A stretch of 64,000 nt of DNA. It comes from Macrolepiota albuminosa (taxonomy: Eukaryota > Basidiomycota > Agaricomycetes > Agaricales > Agaricaceae). Within the stretch, counting starts at the first letter, position 1, and each line of letters opens with the position of its first letter. Made by a program: the position numbers and the translations under genes. Below, piece by piece: positions 11,333 to 22,009 of this stretch. The DNA lies in contig JAMWFC010000088.1 in assembly GCA_027475525.1 (NCBI GenBank), positions 694,757-758,756 of the forward strand, read 5' to 3'. The notes under the pieces were generated by a model. That model saw only the letters and a list, made by a program, of their open reading frames with translations, was not told the origin of the DNA and searched no databases.

Positions 11333-11385
11333 TAGCCAGCTTGCACTTTCGCCTCTCCATCAATACCGGTCACGCAATTGTGTAC
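11333..11385 (+). repeat. B2 split direct repeat, 3' end of the YR retroelement
   Basis: This is the second copy of the B repeat. It shares about 33 identical bases with B1 and then CGGTCACGCAATTG. It marks the 3' end of the element. Confidence 0.7.
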
Positions 11386-11530
11386 GAGAGATTAGTAAAA
11401 GTGTAAAAAGTAAGAAAAAATAAAATAAATACCTAAATAAATAGTAAAAAAAGAAAAAAAAAAAAAAAAAAAACATAACAACAATAAGATTATTAAAAAA
11501 TGTATTAACAAATTGTCAAGTTTGCGACAA
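11386..11530. other. A-rich stretch between retroelement and Helentron 3' end
   Basis: The stretch contains an A-rich plus strand with a run of A near 11452-11473. No gene is seen. It is presumably the last internal sequence of the left Helentron copy. Confidence 0.4.
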
Positions 11531-11576
11531 AGTAGATCTCGGACACGCCGTGCTAGCAACGGCCCATACAAGCAAG
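11531..11576 (+). mobile_element. Helentron-like 3' terminus (orphan; presumed end of the left helicase copy)
   Basis: A conserved block of about 44 bp consists of a subterminal TAGATCTCGGACA inverted repeat, a hairpin GCCGT-GCTAGCA-ACGGC, and the terminal ACAAGCAAG, followed by T. The same block is found at 24243-24286, 55611-55654 and 57637-57680. No matching 5' terminus lies between the left helicase remnant (1-1534) and this point, so it may be the 3' end of that element. Confidence 0.6.
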
Positions 11577-12645
11577 TGGTTCTTGGAAGTGTGGTGGCAA
11601 GTGGTGGGTCCAACGTTTTCACCATCGTTTAGTCTCTGACGTGATTGCAAAACCTCTCAAAACTTTTACGAGCTCTAAACATCTGTTGCTGGTTGTCTCG
11701 CATGCGTTCACCGGTGAGTCCAGGCTTATTTCTGAGAATCTGTGACTCAGACACCCCTTAGCCTGTGAGCAAGCATACATAAAATGCCGTATGTTGCATC
11801 GCAACATTAGCGCAAACAATATCATCATCACCGCTGATGGAGGAATACTCAATGACTGGGATATGGCAAAGAAAGAAGATGACATAGCTCGTAGCCGATG
11901 GCACGAGCAGACGGTGAGCTCTGATGAAGTACTTATCGATCATACTCACAGCTTTTGATAGGGGACTTGGGAATTCATGTCAAGCCTGTTGCTTGCAGGA
12001 CATCATGACGCTCACACGATCCAGGATGATATGGAGTCCTTTGTACTTGTTGTCATCTACCATGCTCTACGCTATCTTCCCCCCAACAGAACAAGCCGGA
12101 CGCCAAGTATACTCAACCGTGTTTTCCACCATCGGGTACGTCTTCCTGACGGCGAATATTTAGGTGGTGAAGCTCGAAAGCATCTCTTTGTGGACAATGA
12201 TTATATCGGCCATGACTTCCGGTTATCCTCTGCTCCTTTGCATAGATGGGTTAGAGCAGCAATGAACGCTGTGAAACAGTGGATAGAGGGCGAGGTGCCA
12301 GCAGAAGATATCACTGAGCTAGATATGATGGTCGATGCGCCTGCCATCCAACCCTTCGCCATTGCCGACAGCCAACGAACCCGTTCCTATAGGTCCTTGT
12401 TTCCTCGACAATCACAAGAAATTGGCCAAGAACTTTGATACTTGTTTGCAGGCGGGTGACTGGCCTGCGCCTGAAGATGACAAGCCACATGACATCCTAG
12501 GGCTTCTAAAGCCTGTACCTGAGGACGAGTTGTAGAGAAGGAGTCAACACTCAGCTTCAGGTTCCACGGATAGAGGCTCAGAGACGAGGAGGTCGTCGCG
12601 AATGCGTATAACTGGAAAGAAACGTCAATCTAATCTTAAGAAGTG
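11577..12645 (+). pseudogene. FunK1 fungal-type protein kinase, C-terminal half only
   Basis: This is the C-terminal lobe of a FunK1 kinase, a family restricted mainly to filamentous fungi. HRLVSDVIAKPLKTFTSS is encoded from about 11623. A short intron follows (GTGAGTCC, about 11714-11760). Next come the catalytic loop HRNISANNIIITADGG and ILNDWDMAK in place of DFG, then GTWEFMSSLLL and DDMESFVLVVIYHALRYLP. The catalytic HRD is HRN here, so the base Asp is lost. A frame change near 12330 and a TAG at 12533 precede an in-frame tail with RRSSRMRITGKKRQ ending at about 12645. The N-terminal lobe is absent: the reading frame is open right up to the Helentron terminus at 11576, so insertion appears to have cut the gene. 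Confidence 0.8.
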
Positions 12646-13802
12646 ATTTGGCAGCCCAGTCATGTGTTCTCGTATGTATGCTTTTCTTATATCATTTCCA
12701 TAAGAACATACTAAATTGGCGTGAAATAAAGGCTGAATAGTGAATTGAAGTCGGCAACCATTGTCCGTTTCTTGCGTGGATGTCCAATTTCCTGTCCGAC
12801 CGCACTCGAACCTGCATTGTCTACGAGCTTGTAATGAACAGACAATATACTTGCTAAAGGATGCATGATACATGGCACGTACATAACTTGTCTTTCCGGA
12901 ATCATTTGTGACCTCAAAAGTTCCGATTGACAATGACGCTAAGAAAAGTATATACAGGCTCTACATCGATATCCCACGAGATCGCATTCTTGGCCCCTTC
13001 TCACGCGCACATTTTCGAGCCTCCGTCTCTTCCATCCAGCCTTCTGGTGGGTTGGCTTGAGTTTGGTTTCCCTCCCGGGCTCCATTCGAGAGAGCTAGGG
13101 CGTGACCAAATATATTATATTTGCTCGCATAACCGTCTTCTGACATGAACCACTGGTATCTTCACTAACATCCTCGTTGTCTTCTACTCCTCACATTGGG
13201 AGTCAGGCAGAGAGATAGAACTTTTAGGCTTACCTTGCAAAAAACTCCAACTATCCTTCTAATTATTGAAAGCCAAGGAGCAAAAAGTTGATACAAGTGA
13301 AACACCAACTAAACACAAAGTCGACAATGACATTAAGACGTACAACGAGCAAGATAAAAACAGTTACAAAAACAAAACAGGGGGAAGACAAAGATAGTAA
13401 ATATATAAACCAGTTTGTCCAAAGATGGTCCCGCCGCGACCGAATCCCAAGCCAAACTTTCCTAATCCCTCCGGCATCTGTATCGTCGTGTGCGTAAGTT
13501 GACAAGGACGTGGCCGGGCATTTGTTCTTTGCTCTTGCTTCTGCTTCTGCGATGACCCCTCCGTATTGGTGTGCGCTGATCCCTGGTGAACAATCTAACA
13601 CCCCCGCTTCCTCTTACCTATTTCCATGCTCTGCCAGTCCTTCCACTCATCCCCGCTTCCCTCCTCTTCAAAAGATTCATATCCTCAAACTCTACCTCCA
13701 CGCTCCATCAAAATATCCTGTCCGATCCGCACCTGCAGCCCCACCCGGATTGACACAAGTAGAAATAATGCTGCGCGTGCACAGGCGCGTCCTCGGCGGG
13801 GT
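12646..13802. other. No convincing gene
   Basis: Only short unsupported open frames occur in this stretch. A pyrimidine-rich tract precedes the GC-rich region at 13.6-14.4 kb. Confidence 0.4.
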
Positions 13803-14297
13803 TCATGGCGGCGGCCCCAGAACGCACCTGGGAACATGGTCGCAGGCCGAAACCGAGGCCGACCTCGTGCTCGTGCTCACCGCGGAAGTAGGAGGCGAAG
13901 GAGGACGCGTTGGTGGTGGCGGTCGGGGAGAGCGGCGTTGTCCCGAACGGGGCTGCGAGTGTGTTGTGTGTGGTGAAGCGGATGAGATGGGTATGCGTGC
14001 AGCACGTGTGTATGAGGGTCGTGCAAGGGCAGATCGGGAGGGAATGCTATGCGGGGAATGTGGATACGGGTGAGTGGATACGGGCGGCGGTGGAGGGAGT
14101 ACGATGGGACCCGGATGGCGAGTTGGGGATCGGCGTTTTTGGAGGTTGAGGTTGAGAGGAGGCAGGATCGTGCTGTTGGCGGTAGATGGCAGACGTAGAC
14201 GATCCTCCTTCGTCGCAGATAACCGTCGGTGGCGCTCGAACGAAAGCGGTCGGTGCGAGTTGTCATTCGAACTCGCCGACGTCGAAGCAGATGACAT
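13803..14297 (-). CDS. Ser/Pro/Arg-rich low-complexity ORF in a GC-rich island
   Basis: This is a 164-codon minus-strand frame beginning with ATG at 14297. It is rich in Ser, Pro, Arg and Thr, with runs such as PPPPPV and RSGQRRSPRPPPPTRPPSPP, and it has no recognisable domain. The island (about 13600-14350) is far more GC- and CpG-rich than the NLR gene 300 bp away, so the two have different histories. It could be the disordered N-terminal exon of a host gene or chance. The overlapping plus-strand frame is equally open because of the base composition. Confidence 0.25.
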   Translation of the reverse strand: MSSASTSASSNDNSHRPLSFERHRRLSATKEDRLRLPSTANSTILPPLNLNLQKRRSPTRHPGPIVLPPPPPVSTHPYPHSPHSIPSRSALARPSYTRAARIPISSASPHTTHSQPRSGQRRSPRPPPPTRPPSPPTSAVSTSTRSASVSACDHVPRCVLGPPP

Positions 14298-14672
14298 TGA
14301 CCCCGTCTAAGGCTACCGATTCGACGACATTGATGTCGGTCTCGAAGGCTACGCGCCAGTCCGTAATTGTAAAAACAACTTCAAGAGTTCACCTAGCTCA
14401 TGGTTCGTCTGTCTTTTTCTTCGGCCGATTTGCCTATTCTCACCCTGCTTCTCCTTCTTTATCCTCTCCTGGAGCCATCTCCGTCGTTTCGTGGCTACGG
14501 CGGGTCGTGTAGAATGTCCTAGTGGTGGAACGGGCGACGGTTTGATAGGATCTGATCTCCATTTCGAAATCAAAACTAGTGTGGTAACAAAGGCCCAAGC
14601 GTGAGAACAAGCTTTAAATCAATCAGAAGTGAGAAGTTGCAGTCTTTCCTTCCCATCGAACTTGACGCCCCC

Positions 14673-17600
14673 ATGCAGAATACTAACACAGACCAGAAGC
14701 AACGCGGATTGAGGATGTTATCTTTGGGTATGCTCCATTGTTTACTAATCGCTATTACTAAACGTCATTGGAATGGTCATATAGATGACGGTGGTGTACG
14801 TGGACTGTCTGAGCTTTTTATTCTCCGAGAAATCATGCTTCGTCTCATGCACCTGGAGAATGCTAACTCTCTGCCTAAGCCTTGTGATTATTTTGATATT
14901 ATTGGTGGAGCTGGAACAGGAGGGTAGGTGACAAGGCATCACTACAACGTTGAATATTCAATCATGGTATATCAGAATAATTGCATTGATGCTTGGTAGA
15001 CTCCGTATGCCTATTGACCTGGCCATTGAAAAGTATATCCAGTTCAGCCGGAAGGTCTACTCTGATGTCAAATGGAATGCACGGAATGGGAAGTTCAAGG
15101 CAACTGTCTTTGAGTCCGGCATGAAAGGCATCTTACGATCTGCTGGGTTTCCAGAGGACGTCTTGATGCAAGAGGATGATCCTCTCTGCAGAAGGTACTA
15201 AAGTCTTTTTCATTTTTATTTCTCAGCTGACAATGCAATCGCCTTGGAAGTTTTGTGGTGGCCCTTCCTTCTTCCAATATGACACCTCGGATCTTCAGAA
15301 CATATGGGGTATCTGCCAATCCAGGTTATAATTGTACAGTGGTGCAAGCTGCCCGTGCCACCACTGCTACTCCTCAACTTTTCAAACCTCTGTCTATTAA
15401 ATCTGGTGGAGTCTCTGAGACCTTTGTAGGTGCAGGTTTGCGCTGCAGCAATCCAACTCGCCTTGTTATGAAAGAAGCTGTAATGGTTTTTGGTTTCTCT
15501 CACCCAGTGGCATGTTTAGTTAATATAGGAGCAGGGCACACTGGTCATGTTTTCTGGGAGCCCACTAATGTGATTGGTCAAAAAATGACAAAACTTCTTT
15601 ATCAGATAGCTACTGACTGTGAAGAGGTAGCTGAGGTACTTGAGGAGGACTATTTGCACATGTCTGGACTGTTTTACAGATTTAATGTAGAACAAGGGCT
15701 TCAGAAGATGGCTCTTGATGAATGGAATAGGCAGGGAGATATTCAAGCACACTCTCAGTCCTATTTGCAAAAGATCAAAGTTACAGAGAAATTGAATGCT
15801 CTTATAAAGGCTTTATATAGTTGTTTTCCACAGACCACTCTTGGGGTCTTTAGTAAGTAGTTGCTTGATCTCAAGTGAATGGACTATTTTCTGACATTTA
15901 TTAGTGGGTATAACTATGCATACAAGCCTTTCTGATAAACAAACACCTTACATAGTTGCACCAGTTCTTCTTCCTACTGTCCCTCCTCCATCTCCACTGT
16001 TCACTGGCAGAACAGACATTTTGTTGCATCTTGAAAAGTGTTTTGATCCTAATCAATCTTCATTAAAAATGCAAGAACAGCAGTGTTGTGTGCTGCATGG
16101 CTTGGGTGGAGCAGGAAAAACACAAATTGCCCTGACATTCTGTCATAAATTTCAAAGCAGGTATGGAACAACTACATTTTTTTGAGTAATGATTTAATAT
16201 GTTCAAGTAGATTTTCTTTCATATATATGTTAGATGCCAGCTCTAAAGCATCAATTGAGCAGTCTTTGACTTCACTTGCTCAGAGTGTTAATATAACTGA
16301 TGCAACACCTACTGCTGCACTTGAATGGCTCTGTCTACAAAAAAAAGAATGGTTGCTGCTTTTTGACAGTGCTGATGATCCTGATGTAGATTTACAAAAA
16401 TTCTTTCCAAAATGCAGTCATGGAAATATCATTATAACAAGCAGAAATGAAGCAGCTGAAATATTTGCACCTAAAAATCATTATAAAATTGGAGAATTAA
16501 CTATTAAAGAGTCATTGGAAGCTTTTTATAAAGCTAGTCAAAGAGATGAAACTGAGCAAGCAGCTGCAAATGAGCTTGTTTATGAATTAGGATATTTGGC
16601 ATTAGCTGTCATTCAAGCAGGAAGTTATCTTCTATACAATCAACACATTGGAGTAAAGCAATATCTTGAAAGGTTCCAGAAAAATAAGCTGACATATTTG
16701 GCAACAATAACAAAGCAGAAAATTGATAGCTATCAACTTTCTGTTTTTGCTACATGGAATCTGAGCTATCAGAAGCTGGATGAAAGAGCAAAGGCACTTC
16801 TTATATTATGTGGTGTGTTACACAACTCTAAGATACCTGTTTCAATTCTTGAAAAAGCTTGGAAAAAACTTTTTTATATTTTTGATGTGGATACTCAAGA
16901 ATTATATAACTTTCTTAAAAAGTTTTTAACAGATGGAAAGAACTGGAATGATGATTTAGTTGATGAAGCAGTTGACATGCTCAGATCATATTCATTGGTG
17001 GAGATAAGAGGAAAAGGAGACATACTATTAGAAATTCACCCACTTGTTCATAGTTGGGCCTTTATGTCATTAAAACCAGAAGAGCAGAAAAAGGCCCAGA
17101 AATGTGCACAACAGCTATTTTATTGTATAGGAAATGGAACGTTGGAATACAACGATGCAGCTCAATGGGTGCCACATATCCAAGCATTGATGCATTATTC
17201 AAGTTATAAATGTGAAAATTACAAAATAACAAAGAGCCTAGGCAGAATTTTCTTTGTTGCACACTTTTGGAATGATGCAGAGCAGCTTCAGCAGCAAGTT
17301 TTTGAAGAATATCAAACAATATTGGGGAGTAGTCATCCAGACACTGTTGAAGCAATGATCAATCTTGCTATAACACTTCGACAAGCTGAAAAACTTGAAG
17401 AAGCTGAGAATCTTGAACAAGAAGTGTTAAAAGTCAGGAAAGAAGCATTTGGAAGCAGTCATTCAGATACTATTCAAGCTATGTCTAATCTTGCTGCAAC
17501 ATTCAGAAAAGGTGGGAAACTGGAGGAAGCTCAAAATCTTGAACAAGAAGTGCTTAAATTCAGGAAAAAAGCATTTGGAAGCAGTCATCCAGACACTATT

Positions 17601-20436
17601 ATAGCTATGGCTAATCTTGCTGAAACATTCAAGACAGGTGGAAAACTAGATGAGGCTGAGAATCTTGAACAAGAAGTGTAGCTATGGCTAATCTTGCTGA
17701 AACATTCAAGACAGGTGGAAAACTAGATGAGGCTGAGAATCTTGAACAAGAAGTGTTAAAAGTCAGGAAAGAAGCATTTGGAAGCAGTCATTCAGATACT
17801 ATTCAAGCTATGTCTAATCTTGCTGCAACATTCAGAAAAGGTGGGAAACTGGAGGAAGCTCAAAATCTTGAACAAGAAGTGCTTAAATTCAGGAAAAAAG
17901 CATTTGGAAGCAGTCATCCAGACACTATTAGAGCTATGGCTAATCTTGCTGAAACATTCAAGACAGGTGGAAAACTAGATGAGGCTGAGAATCTTGAACA
18001 AGAAGTGTTAAAAGTCAGGAAAGAAGCATTTGGAAGCAGTCATCCAGATACTATCCAAGGCATGTCTAATCTTGCTGAAACTCTTGAAAAAGAAAGAAGA
18101 GTAGTAAAAACAGATGAACTTGATCAAAAAGAAAGCAAGCATCTATATACTATGCAAGAAGAAAGAAAACAAGCAGAGGTGCAAGAGCTTGAACAAGAAG
18201 TATGCAAAGTTAATACAGAAGCCTTTGAAAGCAATTATTCAGACACTATGCAAGCAACATCTACTTTTGCTGAAACTTCCAAGAAAGAGGAAAAATTAAC
18301 AGAGGAAAAGAAGCTTGAGCAAAAAATGCCTTTTAAAAGCAGTTATTCAGCTAACTTGGCAAATCAAATTTACATTCATCATAAGGAATGGTCTGAAGAT
18401 GTGCCAAAGAAAAATCAGCCTGCAGTTGTATCAACTCAGGACCTGCAATTTGAAGTGCCTGCTGTACATCTTTCTTTGACAAATATTGCAGATGATATTA
18501 ATCAGAAAGAGGCTCAAGCTCTATTGAACTTGGACCAGTCAGCAGTTAAGCTAGAAACATCAGGTGTTTTAGACTTCCAACCAAGCATTCTTAGCAAATA
18601 CTTGACTCCTTCTTTTGCACAAACATATATTGAACAACATGCAAATGAATTCCATCGAGTGCTTGTAAACTCAGGTTATACTGGCACTTATTCACTTCAT
18701 TCTGGATTCAATGTTGATACAGTTGATCTTCATGAACCAGAACAGGAAATATATGTTATTCTTTATGCTGACTTTGAAATTTCTAGTGGGCTCCAGGACT
18801 TATTACAACAAAAAGTGGGTCCTGAGTTCATAGTTGAAATTATTAGTGCTGCAGAAGCCTCACCCTGCTGCATAGAAGAAACTAGGGAAAGAATTGATAT
18901 GAGTGTAGAAAAAAACTCTGGCATTATATTGAAAGATAGCAGTGAAACATTTGAAGGTGTAAGTAAAGACACAAGTAAAGAGAATAATGCATTTAGTGGG
19001 GAAAATATGCATAAGAATACAGATCAAGATAAAAGCAAAGGCAAGAGCAATGATGGTAGAGGTGGTGGTGGTGGGGGACAAGAAAGAAGAGGTGAAGGAG
19101 GAGGAAGAAGAAGTGGAGGTGGTGGAGGAAGAAGTGGAGGTAGTGGAGGAAGAAGTGGAGGTCATGGTGGTGGCGATGATGATGATAGTGATGATAGTGA
19201 TGATAGTGATGATAGTGATGATGGTGATAATGGTGGAAGCAATAGTAATACAAGTGGAATCAATGACAAGAATGACAGAAAAGTCAAAATTCCACTTAAT
19301 TCTACTATCTATAATGATGATGGCAAAGAGTTATTTAGTATTAAATGCAGTGTTGAGGCTGTGGTGAGTAACTTCTCATTGTTACTTGTCCTTAACTGTT
19401 TAAATTGATGATATTCTAGGCATATTACAAAGGAAGTGAAAATTGGAAGAATAATCCTGCACTAGAAGTAAAACTTACTGAGCTTCATATGGCAGGATCA
19501 ACAGAGAACTATTCTCTGGACCTCTTTCAAGTCAAAATTCAGGCTTCTCTGCCTCATTCCTACCTCACAGAGATTGCTGCTTTCTCACCTAAAGTTGTGT
19601 ATCCAGCAGAGCAAGTCACACTTAAACAAGAAAAAAATAAAACTTGGAATGTCTCTTTGCAAGTCTCAGCAAGTCCTGTTGCACAGATGGGCATTGAAAA
19701 TGGCTCTTCTAATGGCACAAAACAAATACAGAATTTATGGGAAATTAGAGCATTTCCACAAGAAGAGAGTAATGGTGCACATTATAGCAGGCTTGTACGA
19801 TGGAAGTATATTCACAACTCAAACTTGAATTCTGTTAAAATAGCAAACCTTGTAGAAAGGCCAACATTCCTCCTTGGATATGCTAAGAGAAAATTCTACT
19901 TGCCTGTTCTCAAGGTTGAAATTATTATTTTCTGGTCAGCTTCTATGCAAAAAAGCTCAAGGTGGAAAAGGAAATGTCCTGCAAACTTCAACTTCCTTCA
20001 TTACGCATCATTAGAAGTGGACCTTCAGCCACTTTCAGAAGCAGTCAACGCTTTCAAAAAAGCTGGTCTTAAGCATACTGTTCCTAAGGAGTTTGTGTTT
20101 GCAGGTGGCTATAAAGAATATCCACCATACCAACTGGATATACCCGATTCAACACTTGAAATTAGTATCAATGAAGCAATTGAAGGACGAATTGAAGGAT
20201 CAGATAAGTATTCAGGTGAGTTTGATGGCACATCATATGGAGTATGGGAGTGTTAATACAAATGCTTTGTAATTTAAGGGAATGTTCAACTTTCACTTCA
20301 GGGCATGCCAACTTGTTCACAGGGTACTTCAACTTCACCTTCTTCAGAGGACGGCCCAGTTACAACAAGCCATCCTACACATGGACCTACAAATGGCAAT
20401 GGTTGTTCTACAAACATTTCTTTCAAGGACAAATGA
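14673..20436 (+). CDS. NLR-type protein: pseudo-patatin, NB-ARC, TPR array, novel C-terminal domain
   Basis: This is an eight-exon gene with introns at 14728-14784, 14924-14975, 15195-15250, 15853-15904, 16161-16210, 19364-19419 and 20216-20278. With one copy of the 77-bp duplication at 17602-17755 removed, the exons sum to 5301 bases, an exact multiple of three (about 1766 residues). Patatin-like phospholipase is at about residues 10-330 (LSLDDGGVRGLSEL). Its nucleophile elbow reads GAGTG instead of GxSxG, and the Asp motif reads FVGAGL instead of DG/DAGL, so both catalytic residues are missing. NB-ARC follows, with P-loop GLGGAGKTQIAL (about residue 403), Walker B WLLLFDSADD and IIITSRN. 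Kinesin-light-chain-like 42-residue TPRs follow (about 790-1020), nearly identical to each other. Then come a Gly-rich and Asp/Ser-repeat linker and an unrecognised C-terminal domain. Fungal proteins of this build are intracellular non-self receptors in heterokaryon incompatibility. The start is the first in-frame ATG before the patatin motif. Confidence 0.88.
17320..18090 (+). repeat. In-frame tandem TPR-coding repeats of about 126 bp
   Basis: Units of 42 codons with the pattern FGSSHxDTIxAMxNLAxTF and EEAxNLEQEVLKxRK are repeated at least five times. Pairs of units form a higher-order repeat that is nearly identical at the DNA level, as expected for a recognition surface changing by repeat shuffling. 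This near-identity also makes the locus hard to assemble. Confidence 0.8.
17602..17755. repeat. 77-bp two-copy tandem duplication (in NLR exon 6)
   Basis: The copies start at 17602 and 17679. The junction creates an in-frame TAG at 17679; removing one copy restores one continuous frame. Confidence 0.9.
19051..19230 (+). repeat. Low-complexity coding repeat: Gly/Arg-rich then Asp-Ser repeats
   Basis: Within exon 6 of the NLR gene, GGT/GGA/AGA-rich codons encode RSGGGGGRSGG-type sequence. A GATGATAGT microsatellite follows and encodes DDSDDSDDSDD. It probably forms a flexible charged linker between the TPR part and the C-terminal domain. Confidence 0.75.
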
Positions 20437-22009
20437 AATTGACATGGAGAACTTTCAAGAGATAGGGTGAGGATATTAGGAGAAAGAGATGGTAAATGAT
20501 TTGTTCTATATTGTATGGTTTTACATTTATGAATGAATATCGTGCTTGTACTGGCTTTCTCAACTGATTTGACAAACTGACCACATGGTAAGCAAAACTG
20601 ATATACACAGGAGACAAGAAAAGGAATCACACTATAATATAAATACTAATTGGGTAGACCATAGGCGCAACTCACATATCTTCTGATTTCCTAGTGATTG
20701 AACCCTTCCACACTCGTTGGAGACTAAAATACTCGTACGACTCATTGAAACCCCTACAATAAGTTATACACATTGGAGAGCCATAAATCTATAGCAAGGT
20801 GATCTATACCAAACGCGTTATCAATAATACAAGGAAGAGCAAGAGTAAGACAGCAAAGAAACTACAAATTTATGCACGAGTGTGGGTAAGAGGCCGCCAA
20901 ATGAATCCAGAAACATGGTATCTGCTTAAACAGATATCAGTCGGTATGCAATGTTGAATCAGGCGCTAACCTTCCTTAGTACGATATCATAGGCTTGTTT
21001 CCTCTTCGCCTGTCTCATCCTTTTCCACTCATCCTCTTGTTGCGGATAACGGCCTCAAGTAACAATCATCAACCACATTCTGATTGACCTCGAAATTTCA
21101 TAGAAAATGCGACAGCATTTTGGCAGACTGTAAGAGGGCTAACACACTGTTTGGTTTGCGCACATGAGCAGGTCCCACGAAGCCCTGAGACTCCGAAAGG
21201 GATTATTAGGTGATGATTGGATGAAGAGGCAGGACATGCACAACCGTGTGTCGACATGACAAGTGGCGGACATTCAGGGTTCGAAAACAAGTCAGACACG
21301 GCATAAGAGACAATGTTGAAGATACAGAGAAAGAGATAAGCCGAGTCCCTAACATAGAGTTCCTTGAGGTTCTTGAGGTTCTATCGAATGCCAACGGTGT
21401 GAGTCGAACATGCGTGAAGAGGGAATATGCGCCAATAATGAAGGTCTTGGAGACTGAGAAGCTGTTTAGAGCCTTTTCGTGCATATTGGCACACCAGTAC
21501 AAAGGAGCGTTAAGGACAAAATTATACTTACTCTGCTCAAGTTAAGCTCATTCTCAAGCAACACTGTATTTCCCCCTGCCCATCCCAGAAATTACACTGG
21601 AGGTGGGGCAGGCATTTCAAGACCAGGAACAATGCTTCATCTTGCGTGGTAGAGTCAGATAGTCATTGAGAGTGATGATGATGGTGACGGCTGAGGACAA
21701 GTACGGTGTTATGTTGGCAGGGTAATGAGGTTGGGGTGGTGATGGCCAGGCGTCAAAGCTAGTGCAGACACTAAGCACAAGCGATGGTATGGAGGTTACC
21801 AAGGACAAGGGAAGTCCTGCAGATCTACATATGCCTGGCTGACAACATCAAGTCTGAGCACACGAATGATGGAGGCCAGAGAAAGTAGGAGACAATGTAT
21901 AGCCTGCTTTCTAAAGTGCACAAGAGGTCGTTGAATGGCGTAAAGATGGAGGAGAAAGAAAAATAACCTTAGGCTCAGTCAACATTACGTAAGCATTCTC
22001 TGGACGAGT
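20437..22009. other. No convincing gene
   Basis: Only short open frames on both strands occur, without recognisable motifs. The sequence is mostly unique within the window. Confidence 0.4.

Larger units (their letters stand above)
5647..11385 (+). mobile_element. DIRS/Ngaro-type tyrosine-recombinase retrotransposon with split direct repeats
   Basis: The order is A1 (5647-6193), gag-like ORF, RT-RNase H, tyrosine recombinase, B1 (from 10582), A2 (10682-11306), B2 (from 11333). The A1...B1-A2-B2 split direct repeats are the signature of Ngaro-like YR retroelements, which integrate with a tyrosine recombinase rather than an integrase and have no ordinary LTRs. A1 and A2 are nearly identical apart from a 77-bp duplication in A2, so insertion is fairly recent. 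The RT has three stops, so this copy cannot move by itself. It is inserted in the tail of the left accessory module. Confidence 0.88.

Noticed and set aside
12625..12933. Minus-strand 102-codon ORF
   Set aside because: No motif, no exon partners and it partly overlaps the kinase tail; probably chance.
13510..14073. Plus-strand 187-codon ORF opposite the Ser/Pro-rich frame
   Set aside because: It begins with a disordered mix of residues and has no motif; in this GC-rich island several frames are open by composition.
18987..19367. Alternative-frame ORFs over the Gly/Asp-Ser repeat
   Set aside because: Valine/methionine- or His-rich translations are shadows of the in-frame low-complexity repeat of the NLR gene.
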